Source of the DNA: Hippopus hippopus | Taxonomy: Eukaryota > Mollusca > Bivalvia > Cardiida > Cardiidae | Direction: 5' to 3' | NCBI GenBank assembly: GCA_946811185.2 | Contig: OX328102.1 | Location: 46,043,619-46,107,618 of the forward strand | DNA: 64,000 bases | Part shown: positions 9,501 through 20,694 of the stretch, in pieces | How the letters are laid out: each line of letters opens with the position of its first letter | Numbering within the stretch: position 1 is the stretch's first letter | Position numbers and translations under genes: made by a program | The notes under the pieces: generated by a model | What the model saw: the letters and a program-made list of their open reading frames with translations, nothing else | What the model was told of the DNA's origin: nothing | The model's database searches: none

Positions 9501-10505
9501 GAAATATTGATCTTGTCACTTGATGCAAAACAAAAGTACGTACTTCACTTTCGAAACTTGCAACTCTACCTTGAACTGGGAATGGTTTTAGTCGACAAAC
9601 ATCGCATATTAAAGTTTCGTCAAGCTCCATGGATGAAAAAATACATTGACTTTAACACAGAGAAAAGAAAACATACCACTACAGCCTTTGCTAAGGGATT
9701 TTACAAGTTATTAAATGTGTCAGTGTTTGGGAAAACAATGGAAAACATCCGAAAACATCGCAATATTGAACTGGTGCACACAGAAAGACGCCTTTGTAAA
9801 CTAGCCTCAAAACCCAGTTACAAGTCAACTAAAAATTTTTCAGAAGACTTGGTAGAAGTAGAATTAAAGAAAGTGAAAGTAACATTAAACAAACCTAGCT
9901 ATAGTGGCATGTGTATCTTAGATCTGAGCAAAATCATTATGTATGAGTTCTATTACAAATATTTGAAACCGAAATATGGAAACAAATTAAGACTTCTCAT
10001 CACAGACACTAACAGTTTTTTGTTTCATTGCGAAACTGACGATATTTATCGAGATATGCTGCTAGACGCACATTTGTATGACTTGTCAGATTATCCAAAA
10101 GACCACCCCATGCACAACGATGACAATAAAAAAGTGCTTGGAAAAATGAAGGACGAAACCAATGGACAACCTATATCCGAATTCGTTGGTTTAAGGAGCA
10201 AAATGTATGCTTTTAAATGCAACAATCAAGAAAGCAAAAGAGCCAAAGGCATTTCAAAAGTCACAGTGAAGAAAGACCTTCGTTTTGAACATTATAAAAA
10301 GACACTAGACAGTGAAACAAAACAACTGTAATCTATGACTGCCATAAGAAGTCATAACCACCTTTTTTTTTGTAAAAACATTGTTAAGTTGGGATTGTCT
10401 GCTTTCGATGATATACGGTTTTTAACCGATGCTGTCAACAGTTTTGCATATGGCCATTATAAGATAGCAGGAGTTGTAAATGGTCTAGACATACAGCTTG
10501 TTTAA
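6508..10505 (+). pseudogene. Protein-primed DNA polymerase B (Polinton pPolB), degraded
   Basis: The gene reads as one polymerase in several frames. An N-terminal zinc-finger region (6508-7038) has in-frame stops TGA 6607 and TAG 6679 and a doubled 36-bp coding repeat near 6880-6945. Frame changes fall near 7030, 7802, 8155, 8745 and 9507; further stops are TAA 8833, TAG 8917 and TAA 10329. Recognisable motifs in order: exonuclease I YCDFET (about 8015), exonuclease II HNLKNFD (about 8460), polymerase A LDMNNLYGWAM (about 9200), B FGKTMENIRKH (about 9725) and C DTNS (10005-10016). Motif C normally has a second catalytic Asp; here it is Asn. The frame after the last stop continues to 10505 with the expected C-terminal block. 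This enzyme would replicate the element from a protein primer; this copy cannot be functional. Confidence 0.9.
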
Positions 10506-10530
10506 CCTTCATGTATTTACTCAAGACATC

Positions 10531-10571
10531 AATAAATAACAATATCAGTATAATGTTTTTACGTTTTTATT
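10531..10571. terminator. Converging polyadenylation signals
   Basis: AATAAA on the plus strand at 10531-10536 serves the polymerase side; its reverse complement TTTATT at 10566-10571 serves the protease side. The two gene blocks meet here with a 53-bp gap, so both transcription units probably end in the same short segment. Confidence 0.55.
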
Positions 10572-11080
10572 AATGGTATACGTACTTGGTTTGATTGAGA
10601 ACAATCGGATGTACATTGAGAATACACATTACTCATATACTTATAAATAAAAGAGTCATTGCTAACAAGATCGTCAGCACTAAATAAATGCACTATGCGA
10701 TTCAAAGATCGTCCCATTAATCGTTGTCTCAGATAAAATAAACAATATAGTCCACAAACAGATGAGTATTCACTCTGTATCTGAACTGTATTCCATGTTG
10801 CATGTAAAGAATGATTTTGCAACCATTGATCATACAAGTGGTTGTAATGCCATGGAGATAAGTCATAACTGTCGAAATATTCTGTTTCTCCCAAGCCATC
10901 CGCATAAAATGTGCACCAATGTTGTCCTCGTTTTGCCTGAACGTCGGTATTGGCGATGAAACCGTATGGATAACTTCTATCTAGCACTTGTGGAAGTTGA
11001 TCCGCTGCAAATACGCCAAGGACATGCTGCCGTAACAAGGCATCACATTGGATGCAACACTCCAGCTGTGACGTATCCAT
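10559..11080 (-). CDS. Adenain-like cysteine protease (Polinton PRO), 173 aa
   Basis: The fold is the Ulp1/adenain protease type. Catalytic candidates are all present: His54 in GQHWCTFYAD, Asp70 in EYFDSYDL, Gln102 in IQSEY and Cys109 in SVCGLYCLF. Known relatives process capsid proteins during virion maturation. It is one of the few intact core genes here and has normal family length. It lies on the minus strand downstream of the capsid gene and converges on the polymerase. The 210 bp between it and the capsid gene hold no clear gene. Confidence 0.9.
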   Translation of the reverse strand: MDTSQLECCIQCDALLRQHVLGVFAADQLPQVLDRSYPYGFIANTDVQAKRGQHWCTFYADGLGETEYFDSYDLSPWHYNHLYDQWLQNHSLHATWNTVQIQSEYSSVCGLYCLFYLRQRLMGRSLNRIVHLFSADDLVSNDSFIYKYMSNVYSQCTSDCSQSNQVRIPLIKT

Positions 11081-11289
11081 TATTCTGTAATAATGTCTCT
11101 AGCTTTATTTATTTCGAAGTAAGCCGGGTGCACGGAGTAGACAAGACAGCTCATCGTTTCTGTAAAAGATACAAATGATGGTGTTGAATCTCATTCCGTC
11201 ACTACAAAATAAACATCTAAAGTAGATCGCTTTTCTAAACCATGTGTTTTAATAGTTTGCCTGGTTCAACCCAAAAAGTATAATTATGG

Positions 11290-12647
11290 TTATTGTTTTG
11301 CATTGTTTCGATTCTCTGTATCAATGGTAGAATAATGGAAAACATGTAAAAATAATAACGATATCAGTTTTATGTTGACATGATGTGTAAATATGAAACA
11401 CTTACTTGTTAATGCGCTGCCAAACTGCACCTCCAGCCACACATTCCCAGACTTGACAAGTGACAGGTATTCACCGTGTTGTGAGTAATTGGGCTCCAGC
11501 TCGAATGCAAGCAAGGTGGTACCCGAGGCAAAATCGTTTCTATTGATGTAGTTTCCTCTGTCTTGTCTTTATTCCAAGTCCCATTCCAGAAAAACAGATT
11601 GGCAAAAGCATTTATTGCTGACACGCCATCCATTTTAGAAAAGTTGAGCTTTAATGGATTCCTTGTGGGTAGACCATCCACATACAAACAAATACTTTGA
11701 ATGTCACAGTTTTTAAAGTTGTAAGGATTTTTATTATAAGCACCAGAAACAGCTTGAGAATCGACAAATCCGACAATAATGCGAGTTGGTTTCTACCCTT
11801 GAAACAGATTGTCCCAATGGAATGACGAAGAATCTTTGGGTATACACTGTACTCGCATTTCTTTTTTCATAAATGGATATTTCGCATTTTCCGATTTTAA
11901 GATCTCCGAATGGCCAAAGATGACTGCAGGATTGCAGTGGATCTTTCTAGTCAGTAAGAAAACGTCCTCAATGTCAATGGTATAAGCAGGAAATGCTTCA
12001 TTTGATAACAACGAAAATTCAGGTTTTGTACGACTTAGACGCAATAGCACATCGCATTCATTTATCACGTAGCTTGACATCTGAAACAGGTCGTGGAAAA
12101 TGGGTCCCACCATAACCAATGATTTGGACTCTGCGATGTATTTTGTTCTTTCGTATAATCCGACATTACCGCCGCTAGGATCAAAAATGGCAACTTTATC
12201 ATTATTGTCTTTGATGTAGAGTTTAGAGGTCAATTGTGAGGTTTTTGCGTCTTCTCCAAATTCTAGCAGTGTTTCAATCATGGCACGGTGTGGATTGTAG
12301 TAACAGGTGATTGTAGCTTTATTCTGAAGGGTCACTTCCGTCGTAGAAAACAAACTTTGTAGGAACAAGTTTACAGGACCTGTTTTCTCACCTGCCTTTA
12401 GAACTGTACCATCGGCTTTTTTAACTTTCACTTTCACACATAGCAGCGTTCCCTTCAAATCTAGATAGTCTTGACTATTTTGACCATTAATATGAAATTC
12501 GATGGGACTGTCTCCAGAAATTTGAGAAATTGGTCGAACCTCTTGATAATGGATATCGCTAACAGCTACTTGTGTTGGAGGAAGATCAAACAAAGCCAGT
12601 TCGCTTGGCATCCCTTCGTGAAAACTTTTTGCATTAAAGAACGACAT
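11290..12647 (-). pseudogene. Major capsid protein, double jelly roll, with nonsense and frameshift
   Basis: The N-terminal 284 codons (12647-11796) read cleanly and match the Polinton major capsid protein layout, including a Cys-Tyr-Tyr-Asn-Pro turn and a start SFFNAKSFHEG. A TAG at 11793-11795 interrupts the frame; the same frame then continues with the conserved RIIVGFVDSQA and YVDGLP segments to about 11540, where a frameshift moves to the frame ending at 11290. In the last part about 20 unexpected residues separate two conserved segments, which could be an insertion or a short intron. The protein would form the icosahedral shell. The TAG can be explained by one C-to-T change in a Gln codon. 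Confidence 0.88.
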
Positions 12648-12670
12648 TTTTTCTTCAAGTGATCACACGA

Positions 12671-13138
12671 TTAAAAATTAAATAACTGCCGCTTTGCTTT
12701 TGACATAGGTTTCTTGTACTTGTGACCACCAGTCTGTCTTTTACGACCTCCAGTCTGTCTTTTACGACCTCCTTTCTGCTTCTTTCGACCACGTTGCTTT
12801 TGACCACTAATCTGTGTTTTCCGACCTCCAGTTTGTTTCCGAGATATTTTCACAATTTTGCCGTTGTTTCTCCGTCGTTGTCTACGTAAATCAAGGGTAA
12901 TCACTTCGAATTCATAGATTTCTCGACGTTTTACAGGGATGTAAATGACGGGATCAAATATGTAACTCCAACAACCAGTATTATTTTGTTCCATTCGCCT
13001 CAGTAAAGGCTGTTCCTCGCCATCGACGATACTCTCCTTACAAATATTTGAATACAGATCCAAAAAGATATCAGTCTGAGTTTTAGCTTTCTGTTTGTTG
13101 AGTTGCTTTTTGACGTGAAATTCGCAAAATCCATTCAA
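12671..13138 (-). CDS. Basic repeat-tailed protein, possible penton/minor capsid fragment, 155 aa
   Basis: The first 100 residues include a segment (FDPVIYIPVKRREIYEFEV) that resembles the C-terminal strands of the Polinton minor capsid (penton) protein, which normally sits beside the major capsid gene. The last 55 residues are extremely basic, with three or more repeats of a GGRKRQT-type heptamer followed by KYKKPMSKAKRQ, as in a DNA-condensing or nuclear-localising tail. The length is about half that expected for a full penton protein, so it is either a truncated penton fused to a basic tail or a separate core protein. It lies 23 bp upstream of the capsid start. Confidence 0.5.
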   Translation of the reverse strand: MNGFCEFHVKKQLNKQKAKTQTDIFLDLYSNICKESIVDGEEQPLLRRMEQNNTGCWSYIFDPVIYIPVKRREIYEFEVITLDLRRQRRRNNGKIVKISRKQTGGRKTQISGQKQRGRKKQKGGRKRQTGGRKRQTGGHKYKKPMSKAKRQLFNF

Positions 13139-13240
13139 AATGAGGATTTTTTAAAGATGAATTCTAAATTTAAACACTTGATTATCTGGAAACATAGTGT
13201 TGCTGTCCGTACTCTTTAGGTATACGTAATGTTTCATATT

Positions 13241-14353
13241 TTAGGCAGTCGTATCTTTGACCTCGTTAGCGTCAATCCAACTTAAAAATGAATTATCAAA
13301 CCCCTGCCACTTCACAAAATATTGCAGTTTACCATTTCATTTTCGTTTTTTAATAATTTTTTCGATAAACCATAAACTGTTTTCGTCTTTGTCGACTTTC
13401 TGTAATTCACTTCCATAAAACATACCCTTGATTTTCTAATTTTTTAAGTCCTGTAATCTGTACATTGGAAGACCTTGTTTGAGAAGACGATCTGAAACCT
13501 TAAATACCTCTGTCGTATAGTGCTCCTGATAGGCCCTTTGAAACGGTTGTTTTAGGAAACTAATTCTAACAAAGTCTCCAATGTTGAATTTGAAGCTAGG
13601 TTTTGTTTTTCTAAGTGTACGTTTCTTCAAATATAACTGTGCCCAAACATTTGCTTCATTTTTCTTGTTGACTTCGTTTTGAGCTAAATTTCCTAGGCTA
13701 CGATGTGGAGAGGCATTATAATTGGCAACAATGTCATCTTATTTATCAATGTAACGGTAGTTTCGTTGATGACGCATCATTCGATAGAGAGCCGTTTTGA
13801 TCGTATGTTGTACGCGTTCCACATAGTTTGCTTTTGCTGGATCATTTGTCGTAAAACAATAGATGCCTCTGTCTTTACAAAACTTTTTAAACCATTTGTT
13901 TGCAAACTCGGATCCTTTATCAGACTTAATTTTCTTTGGTGTAACTTCTTCAAGTATGTCTTTTACAGCAGACAAAACCGATTTAGCAGTTTTGTTTTTC
14001 AAAGGTTTCACCAAGATTTTTCTGCGAAACACGTCTATTGCAAAGAGTAAGTATTTCACGCCATCGTTGTCGTTAGCCAAATTCATCATTATCATTGATA
14101 GCAAATCCATATCCAATTGTTCACCAACCCCGGATACACGCACTTCAGCCGTTTTATAACGATATCTCGGCTGTTTCTGTAGGGAATAGGCATTTCGATT
14201 ATTCAACCAATTTTTTATAAAATATAAAGATATTAATCCTGGGTATTTCTTGTTTAGTTCAAAAAACACTTTTTGCGGACCCATATAGGCACCAACATTT
14301 TTTGCATTAAAGTAATATTTTTCTAAAATCGCCTCTTTCTCAGATTTATTCAT
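13241..14353 (-). pseudogene. Polinton integrase (retroviral-type) with C-terminal chromodomain, two nonsense codons
   Basis: One reading frame runs from ATG 14353 to TAA 13241-13243 (about 370 codons), interrupted by TAA at 13739-13741 and TAG at 13436-13438. The catalytic core shows the acidic triad: Asp in QLDMDL, Asp in KSDKGSEF and Glu in NYVERVQHT, the last two about 33 residues apart. An SH3-like segment (KFNIGDFVRISF) and the chromodomain (13425-13248) follow. The enzyme inserts the element and makes a short target duplication. The chromodomain is duplicated in inverted form at 1-178. Confidence 0.92.
13248..13425 (-). repeat. Inverted repeat, right arm (partner 1-178)
   Basis: This is the other arm of the 178-bp inverted match, 96.6% identical, covering the integrase chromodomain. 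The repeat presumably continues outward through the integrase gene to the element end; that can only be tested with sequence left of the window. Confidence 0.85.
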
Positions 14354-15290
14354 GTGTCAACGTTAAAAGCAAGACTGCATTCTCCAAATGTAAACAAACA
14401 ATGAGAGACTGGCCTTACGTGAAAGAGTAATATACTTTCAAAAGTTCACTATTTATCCGGAGCCCCTCCAGTAAGAAGAAAGACAACTCTTCTCCTTTAA
14501 AGAACGCATCCTACACGTCTCAGTTGCTTCCCTAGGACCGTCAATCGTTCAGCTGTAAAGAATGGCGGGAATTTCATCCGTTGAAGATCCGCTGAACTTA
14601 AGAGTAAGTTGAGAGTAAGTTGAGATACTTGAACCGGCAATTTTACCCTACTCATTTACGCAATTAAGTAATGGAATCAAGATGTAATACGGAAAAAGAA
14701 ACGCCAGGGAGAGTTCGTGACCACTTTTCAATCTGACCAATCACTGTCGAACTGCAACACCGCTATTTATGTCGTCGTCGTTTCTGTAGGAACTGCTGTG
14801 GACGCCACTTAACGAATTAAAGAAGTAGGACACAGTCTCCACCAAAAACTCCAGTACATCATCTGTGTGATTTCTACGACTTTACAGACCATAACGTCTA
14901 TGGATTATAAAAAAGTGAAGTTCTGTACACAGTGTAATGCAATCACTATATATAGTCATTTCCTCATAAATGCTAATGTTCGCAACTGCAAGTCTTTCAT
15001 TTTTATTCAACGAACTTTTGAATGCTACATTGCGTGTTTCTATCTAGCAATCAGACTTGTGCACCTTAATCAACATGCCAATTAGGTATACAGTTCACTC
15101 TTTCATTCCAAATCGATCCAGTACTACAGTGGTCATTTATATATAAAAAGATTCTTATCTACATGTATTCTACTGGAGTTGAACCGAAACATGTTCCAGT
15201 ACACTTTTCTTCGTGCACTGTTAAACCGATTTATCGATGGCATTTGGCTTAGTTACTTACATCACAAGTTCACAACCTTTTAGTACTTGT
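14354..15290. other. Right flank of the integrase, no gene seen
   Basis: The start probably holds the integrase promoter and the outer part of the terminal repeat. A small direct repeat (AGAGTAAGTTG twice, near 14600-14620) is present. I see no coding sequence and cannot place the element end. Confidence 0.4.
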
Positions 15291-15299
15291 GTCAACTAG

Positions 15300-16560
15300 C
15301 GATAAAGCTCAGTGCTGCAAAGCATTAGTGAACGTTTGACTTTCTCAGTGCTACATCACATAACATAACCTCTCAGTGCTATAGATCCCCATTATTTTTT
15401 ATAACCGCTCATTGTCCCAGTTTGCACCAACTCCTTGCAAGTATTCATATTCATCACAAACATCCCCTATCAAGCTACCGTAAACACAGGGGCATAGAGC
15501 ACACAGTGCAAGCGTACACAGAAAAACCTACGAAAAAACGAGTATTGCAGTGTACATAAAGCATACAGCCAAATCCTACAGTGCAATAATCGCAAGTATT
15601 CCGCTAAGACAAACAGTTAGTGCCAGTGCACACAGAACTCGTAAGTACTTATTTGCATTACGCTTCCATATTAGAAAATAGAAAAAACGTAGAAATCAGT
15701 GCTGTAGGTTCACTAATCATGACTATCTAGTTCCACAATGCACGAAAGACCTTGTTGCTACATAGTCCAAAAAGACATAACTTCCCAGTGCAAGGGCACA
15801 TAAGCTCAGTGCCAGTGCACATCGAACTCATGACTATCTAGTGCCACAATGCACAAAAGACCTTCCTGTTGCTACAGAGCCCACAAAGATATAACTGCTC
15901 AGTGCAAGCGCACATAAGCTCAGTGCCAGTGCACATCCAACTCAGCAATTACACATTCACGTTACAACCGTTCCGTCCACAGTGTACATAAAGCATTGAA
16001 CTCAACGCTGCTGTGCACTGATCATGACATCACATTGTTACGATGCACAAATCAACTTCTCGATGCAACAGTGCACACAAAGCATAAACCCTCAGTGCCA
16101 GTGCACGTCGAACTCATCCAGAACTCTGCAATAAGGCATTTGCATTACAACCTTTCCGTTTACAGTGTGCAAAAAACACGAAACGCAGTGCTGGACTTAG
16201 CTAATCATTACAACTTAGTTTCAAATGATTGAAAACACTTCTCAGTGCTAGAGTACACACTTGTTATACCTAACCGCTCAATGCCAGCGCACGTCGAGCT
16301 CAGTGCCAATGCAGATCTAAGTCTACGCATTCGGCATTTCAACGTTTCCACTACAGTTTACAAAGCACATGGAATTAGTGCTGTAGTACATTAATCCGGA
16401 ATGCCCAGAACTGCAATACATGAAACAAGTAAGGTGCATCTAGGCGGACAAGGCCTAACACGATGATAACCACTCAGTGCCAGTACAGATCGAACTCTAC
16501 AATTACGCGTTCGCATTACAGCCTTTTCGTCTACAGTGTACTCACACAATAGATATGCAT
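15300..16560. repeat. Degenerate tandem satellite rich in CAGTGC motifs
   Basis: The phrase CTCAGTGCCAGTGCACAT and variants recur many times, alternating with blocks like CATTACAACCTTTCCGT-ACAGTGTACATAAAGCA. The latter block returns at about 15955, 16145, 16335 and 16510, a spacing near 185-190 bp. A second piece (GACTATCTAGTGCCACAATGCAC) occurs at 15722 and 15830. Copies are diverged, so this is an old array. No coding potential. Confidence 0.65.
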
Positions 16561-17990
16561 TTCAGTACTTCAGAGCACCTGTCATGACTGCCTATTCCTA
16601 CCATATACCTGGCTTTTAATTTTTTTTTTTTTTTTTTTAAACAAATGTAGATCTACTATTCTGAACTATGCTGCATTTCTACCAAGCCAGCAAATTTCTA
16701 TGAAATTAGTGAAACGTATTCAATGCCACCCAAGGACTGAATTTTTGTGTCTGTCTATTTTGGGTTATTTCCTGTTCACATGTCTTGCATTTCTGCAACT
16801 AGCGTATTATGTATAGAAAATGACGTGCCCTTCAGAAACCAAACCTTCACTGACCTTGAATATGTTTTCAAAAATTCTATTAAGCCGGCACGATATTACT
16901 TAAGTACCGTCTTCAAACACATTGTTTTCGTCCCATCATAGGAAACAGTACTATTTGAGCTTTAATTCTCTACCAGTGCGATATCAGCACTACAATCCTG
17001 ATACATATCGTACTAACTGAATTACATTTTCCCATGTAATATAAATACTGTACACTAACTTTACATAGTGCCTTTTTCTATACTACTTAGTAATTATATT
17101 ACTAAATGACCGGTCATTGTTTCAATAAATCAATTTTACTTATCTTGTCTAATTTGGATTTTTCCTTCTGTGGTACTTCTTTATGTCTGCATACTACCAT
17201 GCACCTGACTGTTCCAACTTGTGTAAAGGCAATCCCGCCGGAAGTGTTACCCCCACCGCAAGCCAAATGTGAAACGGACGATTATTTCTCACAAGCCATA
17301 CAGTCATGAAATGTTGCCATCCCTTTTTTCCATCTTAATTCTGAAAAGTCGGGTAATGAATCATTAATGACAATCGAATATGTTAAATGCTAATATCTTT
17401 TTTGTCGTGTTAGCAGCAGCCTTTTTTGTTTTTAACCCCATGATCATACGTTGTCGCATTTCACAACCGACTTAGCATAAAGCATAATTAACTTCAAAAC
17501 TGAAATGATATTTTCAAAGACTACTTAATTACAATTTTCATTATTATTATCATTTTTAAGTGACGTTAAGAAGAGAGGTATGGACTGTGATTATATATAA
17601 ATATCCATATGTTAATGTGAAAAATTTTAACACCAAAATCTACTTATTTTTCCATGCACTACATTGAATTATCATGATTGAATTATCATGACCCGCAGTA
17701 CATCAATATGGATTCGTAATTAATACTTTTCTTATGAACACACTTTATCTCGTGCAAAACATTTTGTCTTCAGTTCGACAGGTGGTACTGCAAGTCTTAG
17801 AACAAGGCACACCTATTCGAAAAAGAAGCTTCGTTTGCATTCGAAAAGCTTGTTTCAACTCTGTTAGTTAGTCGTCATTTTCCCGAAAACCGACAAGCAG
17901 GTACAAAGAAAAAACGTCTGTACGCGTTGCCCTCACAAAGCTGATTGAACCTTGTACCAACTACATGTACATCATGCTTATCATAAATCC
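16561..17990. other. AT-rich region without recognised genes
   Basis: A poly-T run (about 16620-16638) and scattered short open frames are present, none with recognisable domains or a codon pattern I trust. Nothing repeat-like stands out beyond AT-rich low complexity. Confidence 0.4.
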
Positions 17991-17999
17991 CGTGCTTCA

Positions 18000-20640
18000 T
18001 ACCCTACAGGTACTTATGGAAGCGTCATCGAAAAAGGGAAAATAATTTCCTTCTAATTCGTTCCTCAAACGCAGGAAATTATATTTACTTGAATTAAGCA
18101 GCTTTAACAACTTAAACATATTCGGTCGGACGCGGAAATATTTCCTTATGTAGTTTTTACGAAAGTCACTATATGCTGAACAAATTAGAATAAAATGGTA
18201 CTCATCTTCAATCTCTCCAGAATTACATACTGTACAAACTCTATCAGACCTTTCAATTCTTTGTCTACCATACCTGCCTGATTCAATACGTAAATTGTGG
18301 GAGGAAATTCGAACTTGTAAGCGCGCTCCTGTTTTGTTTAGTGTTCAAAATTCTAATATAATTTTCTAATCCCCAATTTGGCTTGATATACTGATAAAGA
18401 GACTTGAGAACCCGATTGTTTTTTTTATATCCGATGACCATGTCTGTTTAAAGCAATCTAAAAGTCTTGTTTTAAATATAGAAATAAACCTAGTTTCATC
18501 AATGTTATTTTGGTAAAGCCAGTAGTCAGAAAAACAAAAGGTATCTAATATAGGCTTGACCTAAATTGCCCAATTATTTTTTGAACCCGATTTACATCTT
18601 TCAAGAGAGTTTTGATAAATTATTTTTAAGATGACATTATCAGTGTGAAGTAATTTTAACCAATACTTAAGGATGAGAGCATATCTTTGTATATATAACG
18701 GAAAACGCCCTAATTCACCATATATAGCTGCATTACTGGAATTCGATCTAACCCCAAGAATTTGCTTAAAGAATTTTAGTTGCACGCGTTCTAGCTCCTT
18801 AGACTTTGAAAACCCCCAAATTGGACATCCAAAATTGAGAATCGAACCTACGAAAGCGTCAGATAGTTGAAGAAATATCTCAGGACTTAATTAAACTTTC
18901 TTAACGTTATAAAATAAAATGTTCATGGCTTTAAGAAATTTTCCGATAATGTATTGATTATTTAAAACGAATGATCCAGTATAGTTGAAACCTGTACCCA
19001 AATAGTTTATATTGTCTACAACTTCAAGAGCTTGTCCATTGTAAAACCATTTCTCGGTCGGCAATACATGTCCTCTCTTACGAAAGACTACTATCTTAGT
19101 TTTGTCAATATTAACTTCTAAACTCCAATACTGACAGTACACATGTAACTGGTTAATGCTATTCTGAAGGTCCTCTACTGAGTTACCTACTACTACCATG
19201 TCGTCTGCAAAAAGCAACACAATAATATAAATATCTATTATACTAACTCCTGAATCCATTTGATTTTGCAGAAAGAGCTCCAAGTCCTCTAGGAAAAGTG
19301 CAAATAATACAGGCGAATTATTCAAACCCTGTTTTAATCCTACTGCTATATCAAAAAAGTCTGAAAGTGAATTTAAGTGCTTTACGCACGATTTAACAGT
19401 TACATACATGGCTTTAAACATTCTAAGTATTTTACCATCTAAACCCATTTTCAGCTGTTTAAACCGTAAGGCGTTACGATACACTGAGTCGAATGCCTTT
19501 TTAAGGTCTACAAAGGCACATGGAAAGCGCTTTTTATCTTGCATAAAATGTTCAATTAAATTTTGTAAAATAAAACATGCGTCAACTGTGCTACGCCCTC
19601 TCCGGAACCCAAACTGAGCGTCAGATAGTAAATCGTTGCTTTCGAACCATTTTTCCCACTCTGCTGGTCAGAATACCTGTAAATAGCTTCCCCAAATTAC
19701 TCATATTGGTTATCCCTCTATAGTTATTTGGCACAGATTTGTCACCTTTCTTATAGATTGGTATAATATAACCTTCTGACCATTTTTGTGGGAAACAACC
19801 TGAATCAAATACCGTATTAAATAAGTCCATTAAATGCCCCGTTAAAATATCGTCAGCTTCCAAAAAAATATTCATTTATCAAATTATCAGTCGGACAAGA
19901 TGCCTTGTTACGGTTTAATTTTCTGATTGCAGATTGCACTTCCTGGTAAGTTATCTTAGTATTTAATTCTGTAAATGTTGGATTCTCGATATTAAAGTCA
20001 GAAGACGATATATAGCTTTCGACCTCCTCTATTAGAGAGTTACCTATATTACTATACACATCTGAAAAATGTTGCTTAAAGTCCTCGATATGAATAGGTG
20101 ACGAAGAAACAAACTTGCTCTTACCGAAATGTTTCAAAAAGTCGCTAGGTCTGTATTTTTTTACCTCAGTAAGTTGCTGTGCTTTTTTCAACATAAACCC
20201 TCTTTTCTTTTTACGAATTAATGTTTTATACTTTGTTTTAAACTCACATAACTGCAACCTATTTTCATAGGATTTACAACGATTAAACTCCCGTAAATAT
20301 TGCTTGTATAAAGTCTTTGCCTCATAACATTCTGTATCGAACCACTGACTTTCGGTATAGCGAAATCTCGTTTCGTTAATTGTTTTTGGCTTCATAAATA
20401 ACGGGTCCGCGACTTCACAAATTTTGCTTGAAAAGCTAGAGACCAACTTTCGATAGAGTGTGTATCGCTCAAATTAACATTATTTTAAATCTTATTAAAA
20501 TCTGGCAATTTTCCTATCAGACGCCTTCTAAAAACATCCCTTTTATCCTGGCCCCATGAGTAAGTATAATATTCATCAGAAATATTTGATTCGATAGATA
20601 TGTTCGGCAGGCTCTTTCCACCGAAAAGGTAATCACCAGG
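18000..20640 (-). mobile_element. Non-LTR retrotransposon (LINE) fragment, 5'-truncated
   Basis: A reverse-transcriptase region and its C-terminal zinc-knuckle region lie on the minus strand with no endonuclease or ORF1 seen upstream. The 5' end of the fragment lies about 45 bp from the target duplication of the element inserted at 20695. Clade is uncertain; the motif style fits the Jockey/CR1/I-like group. Confidence 0.85.
18030..20640 (-). pseudogene. LINE reverse transcriptase, multiply frameshifted
   Basis: Reading downstream on the minus strand, open pieces are about 20640-20470, 20446-19853, 19875-19621, 19544-18891, 18785-18561 and 18330-18030, in shifting frames. Motifs: NNYRGITNMSNLGKLF (fingers), FVDLKKAFDSV (first catalytic Asp), GLKQGLNNSPVLFALF, LFADDMVVVG (the FADD catalytic pair) and NYLGTGF (thumb). 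The last piece has the C-x2-C...H...C cluster (CTVC, then EYHFILIC) typical of LINE C-termini. The enzyme copies LINE RNA at a nicked target; this copy is dead. The catalytic Asp residues survive, so decay is by indels more than by motif loss. Confidence 0.88.
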
Positions 20641-20694
20641 CGGTTTTGTTCAGCTATCAGTTTACTCCGGAAGCCGAGTTGATTGGTTTTATAC

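Larger units (their letters stand above)
1..14353. mobile_element. Polinton/Maverick (adintovirus-like) element, decayed, left end outside window
   Basis: Hallmark Polinton genes occur together: integrase with chromodomain, protein-primed DNA polymerase B, packaging ATPase, adenain-like protease and double-jelly-roll capsid protein. They sit in two convergent blocks, plus strand from 1875 to 10505 and minus strand from 14353 to 10559, meeting at a 53-bp gap. The chromodomain end of the integrase appears again inverted at position 1, so the left arm of a long inverted repeat continues upstream. The outer right boundary is not visible; it lies beyond the integrase start. Polymerase, capsid, integrase and ATPase all carry breaks. 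The set is what the Polinton family is known for; the non-autonomous state of this copy is inferred from the breaks. Confidence 0.95.

Noticed and set aside
6508..10505. In-frame stops read as a recoded genetic code or programmed readthrough
   Set aside because: All three stop codons occur internally, frameshifts are mixed in, and the same codons end intact neighbouring genes normally. Decay explains it better.
11290..11420. Spliced intron in the capsid gene starting at GTAAGT
   Set aside because: A donor-like GTAAGT is present on the minus strand, but no AG acceptor in phase is seen before the conserved terminal segment. Left as an unexplained insertion.
16747..17309. Two plus-strand open frames of 64-67 codons
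   Set aside because: Composition is that of random AT-rich DNA, no domain or repeat is seen and no splice context supports them.
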